Of a stretch of DNA of 64,000 nucleotides, positions 41,922-53,330 are shown one piece after another (the first letter of the stretch is position 1; every line of letters starts with the position of its first letter). The stretch comes from Symsagittifera roscoffensis. Its lineage: Eukaryota; Xenacoelomorpha; Acoela; Convolutidae. The translations under genes and the position numbers were made by a program. The stretch spans positions 24,296,539 through 24,360,538 of the forward strand of contig NC_087064.1 of assembly GCF_963678635.1 (NCBI RefSeq), in the 5' to 3' direction. The notes beneath the pieces were generated by a model. That model worked only from the letters and a program-made list of their open reading frames with translations. It was not told where the DNA came from and made no database searches.

Positions 41922-43388
41922 TTATCTATTGGACATGTTAAATTTGTTGGTCTTGCTGATATGCCTGAAGATTTGTCGTAGTTTTGCTGGACATAGAAGT
42001 AAATTGTGTTTCATTGGTAGAGTTACTGGGAGTTTTGATCGAGCAAGTCGAGTCAGGTTACTAGAATTTAGATCAGCGGTGTAGCCGTTGAGTTCGAAGT
42101 TGTGGATTAGTTTCCGTAGGAAAGCAGCGTATCTTATGAAGCCCTGTGGTTCGCTTAGTATCAATTTGTCAAACTTTTCAAGTTCCCTGATGAACGCTGA
42201 CACCACATATTTTGGGTTACCGTATCTACGCACTAATTCAAGTATTGCCTGTTCATACTGAGAAGAATTGGTTCCGTAGCTCTCTATTAAAGATTTAGCA
42301 TTATCAGTGCATAATGACTGCAAGTAAGTTATTTTTTCAACCGGGCTTAGGCGTGGGTTGTTGCCAATCGCAGTCTGGAAGAGTTCGAACCAGTTGTTCC
42401 ACTCCAGTGGGTTGCCGTCAAACTTTTGTAGTTTTATATCTGGCAATTTGAATCCTTTCAAACTGTAGTTGATGGCAGTGGTCGGATGACTGGTAGTGTG
42501 GTTGGTGATTTGTCTTTGTTCATTATCGAAAAGGCTGTTGCGTTGTTGTTCGTGTGATTGAAGGATAGTCCTATGATGGTCGTTGAAGTGGTTGGTAACG
42601 AACTGTTCAGATGTAGTAGCAGGACTATTTGCAATTGAAGTTGTTAGCAGACCATATCGATTATTGCCAGTTGACATCTGGGCTTCAAGTCTTGAGTTGT
42701 CGTTCCAAATGTGATTTTCATTGGAAACTGGTGGAGGCGAGAAGTTGTATCGTAGTGGAGCTCGAAAGTTGAAAATACACGGGTTTGCAGACGGTGAGAC
42801 TGATCTGAAATCAGTTGTAGAAGTAGTGATGACACCGTTGACTGTCTGATCCATAGCTCTGTTGGTTCCCGGTAGATGTGGGAAACTGTAGCGTTGGGGA
42901 GCGTCTAAGTCGAATGTACTCAAGCCGTAGGTGGATGTGTATGTTGAGAAATCGGCAGCCGTAGTACTGATGAAGTTGTTGGCCAAGTTTTCAGTAGTAT
43001 TTGAGCTTCTTACTGGTACACTGGCTGTTGCAGATGTGCCTTGCACTCTAAGTGGGCTGTTAGACCTTGTGGAAACTGAACCATCGTTTGTTAAGACCTT
43101 TTCGTATTTTCTAACATTGATTAGTAGGTCGCACTTTCGTTTTCGTAGCGTTGAAGCAGTGTTGAGGCAGTCTTGTGCTTCCTGAGTAGAAAACGCGGCT
43201 AAGTCGTCTGCGAGCGTATCAAGCAGATGAAAACAAGTGGTTATCTCCTCAAAACTGAGTTTAACGTACTCGATTTTGCTTGAGTTGGCTATTTGCCTCG
43301 TTACTTCTTCCTCAAGCTCCTCGAAAGTACTCTAGCGGCGTCTCCATTGATTGAGTAGCTGTTGTAAGGTCGGCTTTGTTGGAGCCAT
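41922..43388 (-). pseudogene. gag: BEL/Pao gag, interrupted near its start
   Basis: A plausible ATG at 43386-43388 opens a frame that meets a TAG after 18 codons (43332-43334) and then stays open in the same frame to 41922. The region after the stop is a helical Leu/Glu-rich head (FEELEEEVTR, LRKRKCDLLI), then a Ser/Thr/Asn-rich linker, then the gag core with LPDIKLQKFDGNPLEWNNW, which is the DUF1759-like BEL capsid phrase. The first ATG after the stop in good ORF context is 43046. It would form the particle core. Confidence 0.85.
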
Positions 43389-44527
43389 TCAAGAAAGTAG
43401 TACAAAGAGTAGAAAATATGTATTAAAAGTTCACGAGCTCGGATGGCGGCAATCGCAAAGTAGTTCCGGTAATGAAGCTTTTATTCTGAGCTTTCTCAAG
43501 GTTTTTACTATAAGTTACGTTTAATTTTTTGTTAAAGTCAACCAGCCAGAGGGTTAGCCCGGTGGTTAATTAAACAAAGTGAGCTACAGCTCACGCAGAT
43601 ATGAGCTTTTTAATTATTGTTAAGGACTAAGCGGTGAAACTTTCTTCTTTTTTTTAAGAGTTCAAATGAGTTTAAAAAATTTCGAGACTTTCAAAATTTT
43701 TGTAAAACTTTTGTAGATGTGGCTAGTAAAACCTTTTTCAGATATGGGTTTAAAGAAAATATTTCGGAAAAATAGGTTTTTGAAAATTCGCAGCAGCTAG
43801 GTTTGGGCTAGAAAATTTTGGCTATCGGGTTTTGGCTATCAGTATTTTTTTTTGTATAAGTGGGAACCTTGTTTTTTTTTTATGTTTAGGTACTACCTTA
43901 ATACCCCGAGGATTAAAATTAAATTAACCGATTCAGCACTAACATTTCAAATTGGAGGTTTTAAATTTTAGCACAATGTGGGTTTTGCTATAGCACGAAC
44001 TTGAATAAAGCTTTCAAAATCGACTATGGGTTTGAAACTTTTGTAGCAAGATTATGATTTTTTAAGTTTAAGCACAAAAGGTTTTTGAAGAAAAAAAAAT
44101 GTTTTCGAAATGGATCTAGCGTTGTGATGTAGAACCCTTGGTCAGGACCGGTGTTCTGCATATGAACCTCTGGAGATGTTGGTAGTGAGGTGGAACCGCT
44201 GGTTCTGTCCTGGGCTCTGCCTATGGCACGTTGGAGATGTTGGTTGTGAGGTGGAACCGCTGGTTGTGTCCTGGACTCTGCCTATGGAACGTTGGAGATG
44301 TTGGTTCTGTCCTAGGTTCTGGCTATGGAACGTTGGAGATGTTGGTTCTGTCCTATGTTCTGCCTATGGAGCGTTGGAGATGTTGGTTGTGAGGTGGAAC
44401 CGCTGGTTGTGTCCTGGACTCTGCCTTGAAGTTGAGGGGGGTAGCTGAAGTTGTCCCTGTTGACTTGCAGTAGACTTCGATATCTTTTTCAGTTTTGGTC
44501 GCCAAATATTCAAGACAATTTGATGAA
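43389..44527 (-). other. 5' untranslated region of the BEL copy
   Basis: Between the terminal repeat and gag. On the coding strand, about 20 nt inside the repeat, there is TTTGGCGACCAAAACTG, whose TGGCGACC resembles primer-binding sites complementary to an arginine tRNA (plus-strand 44491-44506). The region also carries the minisatellite at 44171-44435. Confidence 0.5.
44171..44435. repeat. Minisatellite with 61- and 41-bp units
   Basis: Units begin TGGAGATGTTGGT at 44171, 44232, 44293, 44334 and 44375, giving periods 61, 61, 41, 41 and a last 61-type unit. The short form lacks a 20-bp segment, GTGAGGTGGAACCGCTGGTT, bounded by a repeated GGTT, so one form arises from the other by slippage at a 4-bp direct repeat. 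It lies in the 5' region of the BEL copy. Confidence 0.9.
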
Positions 44528-44654
44528 CATATCTTGAAAGTCACTTTGTTGAAGTCAAATTTATTACTCATTAGTTCGGAACAAATCATGCTATTATTAA
44601 AAGATTTTACCGCATTTTTCTTTAATTCATGTGAGATAATTCATGTCATGAATA
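44528..44654 (-). repeat. 127-bp terminal repeat, 5' side of the BEL copy
   Basis: One base different from the copy at 37592-37718. It is immediately followed, on the outside, by the 31-bp repeat. This block-swapped order (31-mer then 127-mer on the left, 127-mer then 31-mer on the right) is what an LTR element with a long target duplication would give. Confidence 0.75.
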
Positions 44655-45010
44655 GTTCAGATATTTAAGTTTTTTCTGTTCAAGCTTATCGGACACCATA
44701 CTGTTATTGAGGATCCGATCCACTCAACTGAAGCCCAGTCATCTAACTAGCCTCCTTCAGATATAAGAAGTTAGCCACCAAAGACCTTAAATCAGTTTCT
44801 ACTCAGCAGACCATCAAAAAAGTTTTGCCTAAAGTTTATCGCTTCAATTCTGAATTAGCTTTTTTAAAACCCTTATCCCAAAAACTCTTACAAACAAAAA
44901 TGAACTACATTTCTCCGACAATTTTTGTCAATGATTTAGTGTGGATGCTTGAAGTCCTCATTACTTATAGCCTCACGCAAAACAGTTATGAAAACGTACA
45001 AAGGCACTGG
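44655..45010 (+). pseudogene. Older decayed BEL/Pao element, right part (integrase C terminus)
   Basis: Begins with the 31-bp repeat (to 44685) and resumes decayed plus-strand integrase coding. Around 44926-44955 the phrase FVNDLVWMLE matches the DUF5641-type DLVWILED of the inserted copy. This continuity with 36570-37592 is the main evidence that the minus-strand BEL copy split an older plus-strand one. There is no long uninterrupted frame. Confidence 0.55.
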
Positions 45011-46949
45011 CAAATTTTTTCCTCAATTTTAATTGAACAATTACAGAATTTAATTAAAGATTGTGTGTTACTCTCTCGATCATCATACTTCATTTGTATA
45101 ATTTCGATGTGTCGATCAAAGTGTACAGCATGAACAAATGTTTATATTTTAATCTTTTTACCCCACCAAGTTTTTTGATTTGCATTTCTGATTCGCATTA
45201 TTTTAATTCGCAATATCCTGCAAATGGAGGCGGGTAATGCAACTGACAGTTTGGTTTCATACTAAATTTCTACTTAATTGATCTTTGTTACGATTTATTT
45301 TGGTGTTTGAATTGTTTTTACTGCAAGATTTTAACAATTTTGGTTCTTGATGGCCTGGATAAGAGTTGCTTTCTGTATCTTAAAATTCAACGGTAATTAA
45401 TTCGTTTTCACTCTAACTCCAATTCATTATTACTTTTTTCAACCCTAACTTCTCTGCAAACCCGACGTTCATTTCTTTGTTTTAATTTCGACTGTTCTCC
45501 TCGTAAAACGGCTTTTAGTACGCAGATCTAAGAGAATTAAAAATCAGGAATCTGCAACGGAAAAATTCAAAATAGAGGAGAACAAATAATTTTTTGATTA
45601 ATTTAAATAAGCTAACCAAGTGAATAAGAATCTGTTTACAATGGGATTTCACAATCCCGTTTTTTTCAATTTGATTTTTTTTTGCCTTTTTAGTTTGTTT
45701 TCAGATAGTAGAGTTGTAATAATTGGAAAAGCGTCTTCGTTTTTTTGTCATTAGTTGTAAGTATGAGGCTACTCCTCCTTTGTTGTTGTTTATTACAAAA
45801 ATTGCTTCTATACTGTCACAAATTTGAGGAGAGAACCATGCAAGAAACACAGTCAACTGTTTTTGGATCTTTTTATCTGTTGAGAGACTGGCACTTTGGA
45901 CTGGGCTAAAACTTAAATTTTTCTTCACTTGTTATTTTTGTGTGCACAATTCAAAACAAAACGGAAAACGTTATCAGCAAAATTTCTTCATCATATAATC
46001 CAAGCGAATGGAAAAATTGTTTATCATACGATTGAATTGAGTAAGAAAACTGCTGCTCAAGCTATTTTCAAACGGTTTCTTTTTTCAAGTAAACTCTTTC
46101 ATGATCATCAAGTTTCGTGAACCCATGTACCCATGGTTGTTTGGTAACCAAGTTTTTGCTTTTCGAAATTAACTTTTTACACTAATTGAACAAAATCTAA
46201 CTTTTTTATTCAGGATTTGATATTCAGTTTCTCCTTCAACTAATTTAGAAATATCACTTTCTAAAATTGATAAACTGCGAACTAAATACCCGTAGGTACT
46301 ATCAAAGTTGTCAGAAGGAACTCAAAAGTACTGAAAAATTCTTGTTTGTATGTTTTTTTGATTTTTTTTTTATTTTATGTAATTTTTGGTTTTTTTAAAT
46401 CTTTTTTTTGTGCGTTTTTCGTTTTCACTCATCATCTATTTCCTAAATGTTTGAAAAACGCTAAAAAGATATTAACTAACAAGTATACAAAAATTTTTAT
46501 GTCAAGCTAAAATATCAGGTGACCGATTTCAAAGTTTGAAATGGATACTGTTCTTTTACAAAATGCGCGATAATCAACAAAAAGTTTCGAGGAGCTAACG
46601 CTATTAAAAGAAACTTTCTTCAAACAAAATACAAACAATCATCACTAAAAAAAATCTTAAGAAATGTCTTGGTGTACAATTTTGGGTTCGCTTCTTTTCA
46701 TTATATTCTTAAAAAATTCATCCTCAAGTCAACAAAAGACTCATATTCTTCTTCAGGCTAACGGCATTTCAATTTTAACTTTAAAATTCAAAGATTCACT
46801 AGCTCAACAGCATCGAAAAGCGCTAAACGAAACTCGGTTTTGATTGAAAAAAAACATTCGCACGCTCAATACCGACAAAACAAAAACAAAGAATTTCGAA
46901 AATCAAAAGAGAACTTTGTTACCGAAGCGCGAATGAATCAAAGTGATAA
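45011..46949. other. Non-coding AT-rich stretch
   Basis: No gene, LTR or clear repeat boundary is seen. The last part (46.7-46.95 kb) may already be decayed LINE sequence. Confidence 0.4.
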
Positions 46950-47560
46950 TAAAAACAGAAGATTATTAGGATAAGATCAGTTAAGAAAAAAATACGCAAA
47001 TTTTGCGGTTTTGTCAATCAAATCAGAAAAATCTTACACAAAAAACGGTTGATACCTGTTTACAAAGCATTTTTGCAACCCATTATTCAAAACGGAGTTT
47101 TAATATAGGGTACTGCAAACAACAGTGTTATGAATTAACTGGATAAATATCTCAGGAGACTACACTGAAATGTTTTGTGGGCGAAGATTCGATACAATCA
47201 CAATAAAATAAGCGTATGTACTGAACGTCACATTATGAGTTCTTTACTATGAATATAAAAATCCAAAAAATTGCCCAGCAGATACTTTTTGCAAAGTAAT
47301 AACTGATGAGGACCTGTACAAAATATCAAAACAAAGAAGAAACGCGACAAATTTAACGACTGGTGCACATCTTAGAACAAAAAAATATCTGCCTATAAAA
47401 TTAAGAACACTACTCAGTTGTATCCTTAACTATGGAATAAATTGGTATTAGTTCACCCAGAAAATGTTCAAAACAGCCACAAACAAAAAGAATCACTCTT
47501 CCCTACATAACTTCATTTTAAACAATGAAGATCTATCGAACATAAGATACAGCTAGAAAC
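46950..47560 (+). pseudogene. LINE (non-LTR) reverse-transcriptase C-terminal remnant
   Basis: Plus-strand translation gives KRLIPVYKAFLQPIIQNGVLI at about 47043-47105, the typical (L)YxAxxxPxxxYGxxxW region just after the reverse-transcriptase palm of non-LTR elements. A decayed leucine/lysine region follows and a LSCILNYGINW-type phrase lies near 47410. Stops and frame shifts are frequent. The clade (RTE, CR1 or Jockey-like) cannot be decided from this fragment. Confidence 0.6.
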
Positions 47561-49389
47561 ATTTAAATAACATCTCAACGGGTCAACTTTAAATATTCCT
47601 CTTTTTTTCTTTTTTATCAGGAAAGCTCGTACTCGTTTGAGTTTTTTGCGCTCTGGTCAATACCGATGAAAATCGGAGTTAGATTATTAAAAAAAACGTC
47701 TCATGGCCATCTCTCAGGCTATTGTTTTATAGTTGTAAATGCGGTTTTATAACAAGAAATCCTGGTATAATAGCCTGAAAACAATTTATTATTATATCAG
47801 TGCAGGCGCCCAGTGGAAACAATGAATCACTATAATTTCATTGATGATTTTGTGAAGTCGATGATTTCCTTCCTGAAACCTGTTGTATGTCTTTGAATTC
47901 CAATTGAATAAATCAGCACTAAATAATCGTTTGTGGTTAACTTGCATGCGTATCTTGTTGTTGCGTGATGGCTGGTGTATATACAATATCGGTGAAAAAT
48001 TAGATGAAAACCTTTTTCAATTTTTCCCTCATTTATTTATTGGGCAGAAATTACATATTTCTCCGAAATTAAATTTGAGTACAGCCTAAAAATTTTCAAT
48101 GAGTGGAAGAGTAGAAAAAAAATCATTTTGATTCCCCATCTGTTGGAGTAATTGGAACATAGCCACTCTGCTGTAAAGACTAATCCGGTCATCCGTAAAA
48201 CTAGTATTAAAAATAGACGTGTTTCTTTTTGTTAAGTTGAAGAGAAAGATACTTCCTCTCTCCCTTCCACTTCCCCTCTCCCATCCTCTTTTTGCTTAAA
48301 ATAATTTTTTGCCATTGCCACAGTTCAAATTTTTCAAGGTTCAAAGTTCATGTTCTAAAAGGAAAAAAGTTCACCAGTCTTCTCGGGTTAAGGTCCGCGA
48401 CTCATTTTCAAACGTTCAAAAATCGCGCCGATTTAACTCCGCGACCGAAGCTTCATAGCCTGGAAACTTTTTATAGTCGCGGACAATGTTGAAATTTGGC
48501 ACTAAATTAATTGCGGTATAATCTGAAAATGAGGCGCAATGTAATCTGAAAATGAATCACTTCTTTTGAAGACAGTCGCGACAGTCTGAAAATAAGTCGC
48601 ATGTTGGTTGTCCCGGTCGCGATTATTTTTTCTTTGGTCGCGCCGGTCGTGGTTATTTTTTTCTTTGCTCGCACCGGTTGCGGTTAATTTTTGGTGGTCG
48701 CGCTGATCGCTGATTTTTCCTTGGTAGTGACGTTTGCGGACACAAAGTCTCGAATTACCGAAAGTTGGTCGCCACATTCGCGACAGTCTCGACCATCATG
48801 AACAAACGGCAGTCTGGAAAAAACTGAAATTGGTCAAATTAGCCTCATCATGGCACCACAATTTTGGCTCGGGTTGCACCGTTGTTTCAAATTTTTACAT
48901 TACGAAGCCAAACTGTGCATTCTCTGCATTGTAAGCCGAATCTGCAACAGGCCAAAATCAGATTTGGCGCGGAATCCGCAACATTGCTACTTTTCTTTGA
49001 TCTTCTTTGCTGTTTCGGATTCGACAAACAAATGCCTAAAACATTGTACCGCTCGAAATTACTCCAAAAAAAATCAAAGATGCGGAATCCGCAACTGTAT
49101 TTGCGGAATCCAGAACAATTTGATAAGACATTTGTACCGTTAAATTTGCGGATCCACAAACAAATGATAAGACATTTGTATCGTTAAATTGAGCTGTTGC
49201 GGAAAATTGTAAAGGGAACCCGCAAATTCTAAGTGGAATCCGCAAATTGTTAGTGCAATCCGCAATTTTTTGCGGATTTCATTTACATATATGTTTATAT
49301 GTGGTAACGTTTTAATTTATATCTTTTATTTACTTTGTGTTCACCAGTACGTTCAATCTCAGCTACGTTGATCAGCTACCAGTTGAAAT
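47561..49389. other. Repeat-textured non-coding stretch
   Basis: Contains a loosely repeated GGTCGCG(C)-type sequence at about 48600-48730 (GGTCGCGATTATTTTTTCTT and variants, three or four times) and many copies of GGAATCCGCAA or its parts at about 48950-49275. Two GATAAGACATTTGTA(C/T)CGTTAAAT copies occur at 49123-49187. No gene is supported. Confidence 0.5.
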
Positions 49390-49552
49390 ACCTGTCAATA
49401 TCAATTCCTGTCACCAACTTCGATCTCAACTCCTGAAGCCCAACTTCGATCCCAATTCCTGTAACCCAACTTCGATCCCAATTCAAATAACCCAACTTCG
49501 ATCCCAATTTCTGTAACCCAACTTCGATCCCAATTCCTGCCATCAATCTCAA
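49390..49552. repeat. 26-bp minisatellite
   Basis: Five to six imperfect copies of CAATTCCTGTAACCCAACTTCGATCC. Because 26 is not a multiple of three, all frames cycle, which produces overlapping false ORFs on the minus strand. Confidence 0.85.
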
Positions 49553-50579
49553 TACCTGCAAAAGTGAACAAATTGAACAAACTTATGAAGTAAACTCGCA
49601 TCTAAACTCATCAGTTCAATTCAATCATTTAATTCAATTAACTAATTCAATAAAGTAAAAAAAATTTTGGTTTAACCTTTTCGAGTATTTTCAAATTGCG
49701 AACATACAGTTTGATACAGCAAAATTTTTGGGAACATAATTCTGTTTTTGAAATTAACATTTATTTTAGCTGTAGTTGTTCAAGTTTTTTTTTAATTTTT
49801 ACCCGAAACGGATTTACTCAAATTAGTTTCTTTTAATAGATAAATTACTCCCTATGAGCAAATTACACCAAAAAGATAGCTTACTCTTTATGAGCAACTT
49901 TGACGGGCCCGCTTAATTTTAAGACCATAATACACTTCATACAGTAAAACCAATACGGTAAATTACGGTTGATTTGAAGAGATCAAATAACAACAAACAG
50001 TCGTAAGAAAACATTCAAAACAACAAACATTATAAACAGTTCAATTTGTTCATTCCAGGTCGTAAAAAAATCCTGAGCAGACTCGGCCATATTATGTCTA
50101 AATACTTCTCGGTAGTTATCCTCGACGGCATATCTACCATGGCATGCATTTATATGGCATCGGATTGTGCTCATGAGGAAATATTTGTGTTCGTTGAGCC
50201 TGGGAGACAAGATCAGAGTGTCCAGCTCACGTTCTTTTTTTGCCTGCTACAAGTCCCATTTTCCAACAAGCACAGAATTCCAAGGTTGATGGCACCAAAA
50301 ATTTTCTACTGCCCAAAAAATTAGGATCACACTGTGTGGATGATAAACCAATGGCTTTTCTGGTTACTGGTGTAGCTGGAACCAATATGAAATTTTGCCT
50401 TCTTTTTTTCCTCATCAAGCCAACGCACCTTTTAATTGCCAAAAATGTTGCAAAAATATGACTAATTTGGCTAGTGATATCACTCAGATCGCAGCTAATT
50501 CACTCAGATTGAAGCGAAAGATAATAAATCATATTTTTTTTTTGTAAAAACAACGAAATTGAAACCAAAAACTACATAC
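49553..50579. other. Non-coding or unassigned stretch
   Basis: Short ORFs at 50046-50324 (plus) and 49983-50210 (minus) show no recognised domain. A natural-looking but unplaced plus-strand phrase, SKYFSVVILDGISTMACI, lies at about 50096-50150. Confidence 0.3.
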
Positions 50580-50740
50580 CAAAAAATCTTCTCCAGCAAG
50601 CTCCGCAATAACAGAAGGCACTCTCAGGGTGACATCCGCATTTTTGATGGAACTCATTTCAGCAAAAGTTCGTTTCTTCGAGCGATCGATTTTCAAAACA
50701 TCAACACGGAATTTTTCTCCGGCGCGCAAGATAATCGATC
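50580..50740 (-). CDS. Possible internal exon of an unrecognised minus-strand gene
   Basis: On the minus strand an open stretch with ordinary protein-like composition (AGEKFRVDVLKIDRSKK, then ADVTLRVPSVIAELAGEDFL) ends at a GTATGT donor (plus-strand ACATAC, 50574-50579) and begins after a GGCAAG acceptor-like site. No family recognised. It could join with the small frame at 50964-51131 further upstream on the same strand, but no splice junction proves this. Confidence 0.35.
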
Positions 50741-50963
50741 CTTGCCAAAATCACAAATTAGAATACGGTGTATAATTAGAATACGGTAAATTAAAATACC
50801 AATAGAAAAAAGATTCAGTTGCATCCGGAAACGCATTGCTAGTTTTCAGGATATCAGATGAAATTGATGATCATACAGATTATCGGGATAGTTGGATATG
50901 ATTAGTTAGTAAATTAATTACACATTTGATGAGTGAGTTAGTTGATAATTTTACATGCATTAC

Positions 50964-51131
50964 TTAGCTGATGCAAGGAGCAAACTTCAGGGGAATGTCC
51001 TTTTCTGGCAACTCAAAATAATCAATGCGACTCAAAACATCTTCCTGCGGTTTTTTGTCCTTGTTTAACTTTTTGGCCTTGGGCTCTGAGGGTTTTTGTT
51101 CGGGTCTAGATTTCTCAGCATCCTTAATCAT
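50964..51131 (-). CDS. Possible first exon or short ORF, unrecognised
   Basis: 55 codons from ATG. Lys/Pro/Glu-rich start (KSRPEQKPSEPKAKK) followed by an ordered-looking phrase (DVLSRIDYFELPEKDIPL). The composition is unlike chance ORFs in the neighbourhood, and the charged head plus structured tail suggests the N terminus of a real protein. Not recognised. Confidence 0.35.
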   Translation of the reverse strand: MIKDAEKSRPEQKPSEPKAKKLNKDKKPQEDVLSRIDYFELPEKDIPLKFAPCIS

Positions 51132-52101
51132 GGTTTATGATGAATTCGTCTGGCAGTGATTCTCCGGCGACTCATTTCCTTGGTTCGCCTTGTGACTCGT
51201 TTCTCAAATCGGCGTACTTAACATTTAAACTGCCACTGCATGATGGTCCATTCCCCGTAGTATCCTGAGGTTGGTACACCAAACGAAATGTGCACTGGGA
51301 CACAAAAGGGTCGTTGATGATGAAAATCCCTTTTTTGACCATGAGTTATGATGAACATATCGTGCAGCCGTCTGGGGTTGAACGATATGTTCTTCTTTCT
51401 CGAATTCGGTCTTCTGCTGATGACAAAAGTATCATTGTGTTCGTGGAATTTTCTTATATTCCATGCTGCTGCGTTTTCTATTTTGTCTTCTGCGACACTA
51501 AAGATGGCAATTCCCGGCCAATCAGACCATGTAACCTTTACGTATAAATCACTGATTAATGAGAAAATTACAGCACTTTCCCAGATGGAAGTGACTACAT
51601 CGAGTTCTACTTAGCATGATGACATGGATGAAAGACTCTAATATGACTGAACTGAGGAGTGATTGAATACTTGAACTGAAATGTGTCTTGGTTCAAGAAT
51701 TGACTAATGGCAATTTCCCTGATGCAGGACTAATGCGGCACTGATAATGACGGCTTCACTGATAAAAATTGCACGGTCTAGTTCCGCTTATCAGTGAAGA
51801 CTTCATTATCAATTAGCCGTCTTATCTTTAAGAAGTCATTATGACATAGCAGGCACAACAATCATTAGCAGTCATTATGGCATAGATGCTCTAGTCGCCT
51901 GGTGTGCTAAAAAGAGTGGAAAAAGTCGAAGCTATTCCTTAATGGACGTTTATCTTGATCTTGGTGTTTCGATTAAATTGATGAAAGTGATGGGAGCTTG
52001 GCTGCTAAATTGGAATCAATTCATCCTCATCTTGTGCTCATTATTAGTTGCATCTCTCATTTTTCATGCGGAACTAGTAAAAACTTACGGAATCGAGTAA
52101 A
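51132..52101. other. Unassigned stretch
   Basis: Two overlapping short plus-strand ORFs at 51290-51614 have no recognisable domain. The 534-nt frame at 51998-52531 is mostly the wrong frame of the Pro-rich ORF that follows. Short related phrases (AGTCATTATG(A/G)CATAG, twice) occur at 51835-51890. Confidence 0.3.
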
Positions 52102-52578
52102 ATGTCGAAAGCCAAAAGCTCATGTTCAGTTCCTTCCAGTTCTCCATCACCATTTGCAGTGCCTTCTAACATCCCGGTGCCTCCGTCACCACTCGCAGCA
52201 CCAGAGACGACATCATTTGCCCCTCCCACACCTTTCGCCTCGCCAATTCCACCGACATATGGGCAACCATATACCCCTCTTCGACATGCCCATTCAGGCC
52301 CCTCGATTGTACATCAGTACCAGCCTCAGGAGTATCAGCCATATCCAGCCTACCTGGATTCCTATATATCGGCATCACCGTAACCGAATTTTCCATGGCC
52401 ATTGGCATTTCCCCAATATCGAGAAATTGAAAGACAACCGCATGTCCATGAGCGGCCAACCTATACTCCCACGGAAACACGAGCCGATGATCACACGGAG
52501 CCAGGAGACCACGGGATCGACGAGCTCTTAGAAAGCCGCAAAAGGGATCATGCAAAGCCAGATATTGTAGGCGAAACT
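52102..52578 (+). pseudogene. Pro/Ser-rich N-terminal exon with one in-frame stop
   Basis: An ATG in good context (AAAATGTC) opens a Pro/Ser/Ala-rich frame (SSPSPFAVPSNIPVPPSPLA) that meets a TAA at 52381-52383 and continues in the same frame as a charged region (EIERQPHVHERP, then ESRKRDHAKPDI) up to a strong GTAAGT donor at 52579. A matching acceptor TTTTAG lies at 52671-52674. It may be the first exon of the SET-domain locus downstream. The stop, plus others downstream, suggests a pseudogene, unless a very short unrecognised intron removes it. Confidence 0.4.
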
Positions 52579-52674
52579 GTAAGTTGAAGAAATAATTTCA
52601 AAAGCAAACACATTATACAAGCATAAAAAGTTTCGGTAAATCAAATATCGAAACTAAATCAAATTCAATTTTAG

Positions 52675-52962
52675 CAACCTGGAAAAACCTCCCGAAAAAA
52701 AACCCGATAAAAAACGAGACTCTCAAAGAAGTCATTTTACAGACTGTCGAGAAGTCGAATGACTGCGCCGATAAAGGAAACGGAACCCACAAAAAAACAA
52801 TTGACATTGTTCAGGGCCATTGTCACGTTTCTGTTCACGTGCACGGGGATGCTCGAGAAAAAGATCATCAACACCACGTTACATGATGTTGTCCAGGTGT
52901 TTGTCAACATAGAGGCAAAACGAAGACAATACCGTGGAGCTGAGCATAAAACCAGCAGCCTG
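52675..52962 (+). pseudogene. Possible second exon of the Pro-rich/SET locus
   Basis: After the acceptor, one frame gives a natural-looking stretch from 52759 (LTLFRAIVTFLFTCTGMLEK, then NTTLHDVVQVFVNIEAKRR) up to a GTTAGT donor-like site near 52963. The same frame contains a stop shortly after the acceptor, so the exon is either broken or starts later. No domain recognised. Confidence 0.3.
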
Positions 52963-53330
52963 TTAGTATTTTTTTAATTCTAAAACACTGATTTGATGAA
53001 AAATGAATGATAACTCGATTTGATGACTCGATTTTGTGGTTTCAATTTCTTGCGTCTCCCAAACAGTCAGGCTAGTAGAGGGTATTTAAAGAGGAGCCAT
53101 ATGAACTATGTTGTTCAGCGGGCTTTTCGAGACAACAAAAACCTGATGACTGTTTTTCGTCAACGCGGTGGGAACGCGATCGTTTGGGAGTGCGGTCTTC
53201 CGGGTTGCTCCATTAGTTGATCAGTTCAAATGCCAGGTAGATCAAGTGATAAAAATTTCTATTTCTTCCAAAGGGATTCATTTATCACAATAGAAACCGA
53301 CGATATATTCATTTTCATTTTTTATAGATT

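Larger units (their letters stand above)
37592..44654 (-). mobile_element. Younger BEL/Pao retrotransposon inserted in an older one
   Basis: Minus-strand gene order gag, zinc-knuckle/protease, reverse transcriptase-RNase H, integrase with C-terminal DUF5641-like tail is diagnostic of BEL/Pao. It is bounded by 127-bp direct repeats. Total length is about 7.06 kb, normal for the family. Four breaks are visible: a TAG early in gag (43332-43334), a frame change near 41925, a TGA at 40664-40666 and a frame change near 39190. It is therefore defective but still highly readable. Confidence 0.88.

Noticed and set aside
44176-44448. Plus-strand 90-codon Trp/Cys-rich ORF
   Set aside because: Product of the 61/41-bp minisatellite in the BEL 5' region.
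37592-44654. Interpreting the 127-bp repeat as coding sequence of the older integrase
   Set aside because: A frame does run through it on the left side, but the integrase-like reading continues better when the 31-mer is joined directly to 44686, so the repeat belongs to the inserted element.
49376-49601. Minus-strand ORFs with repeated IGIEVG phrases
   Set aside because: They are produced by the 26-bp minisatellite, which keeps all frames open; no evidence of a gene.
51998-52531. 177-codon plus-strand His/Arg-rich ORF
   Set aside because: The region fits better in the Pro/Ser-rich frame starting at 52102, which has good start context and leads to a strong splice donor; the His/Arg run is its shifted reading.
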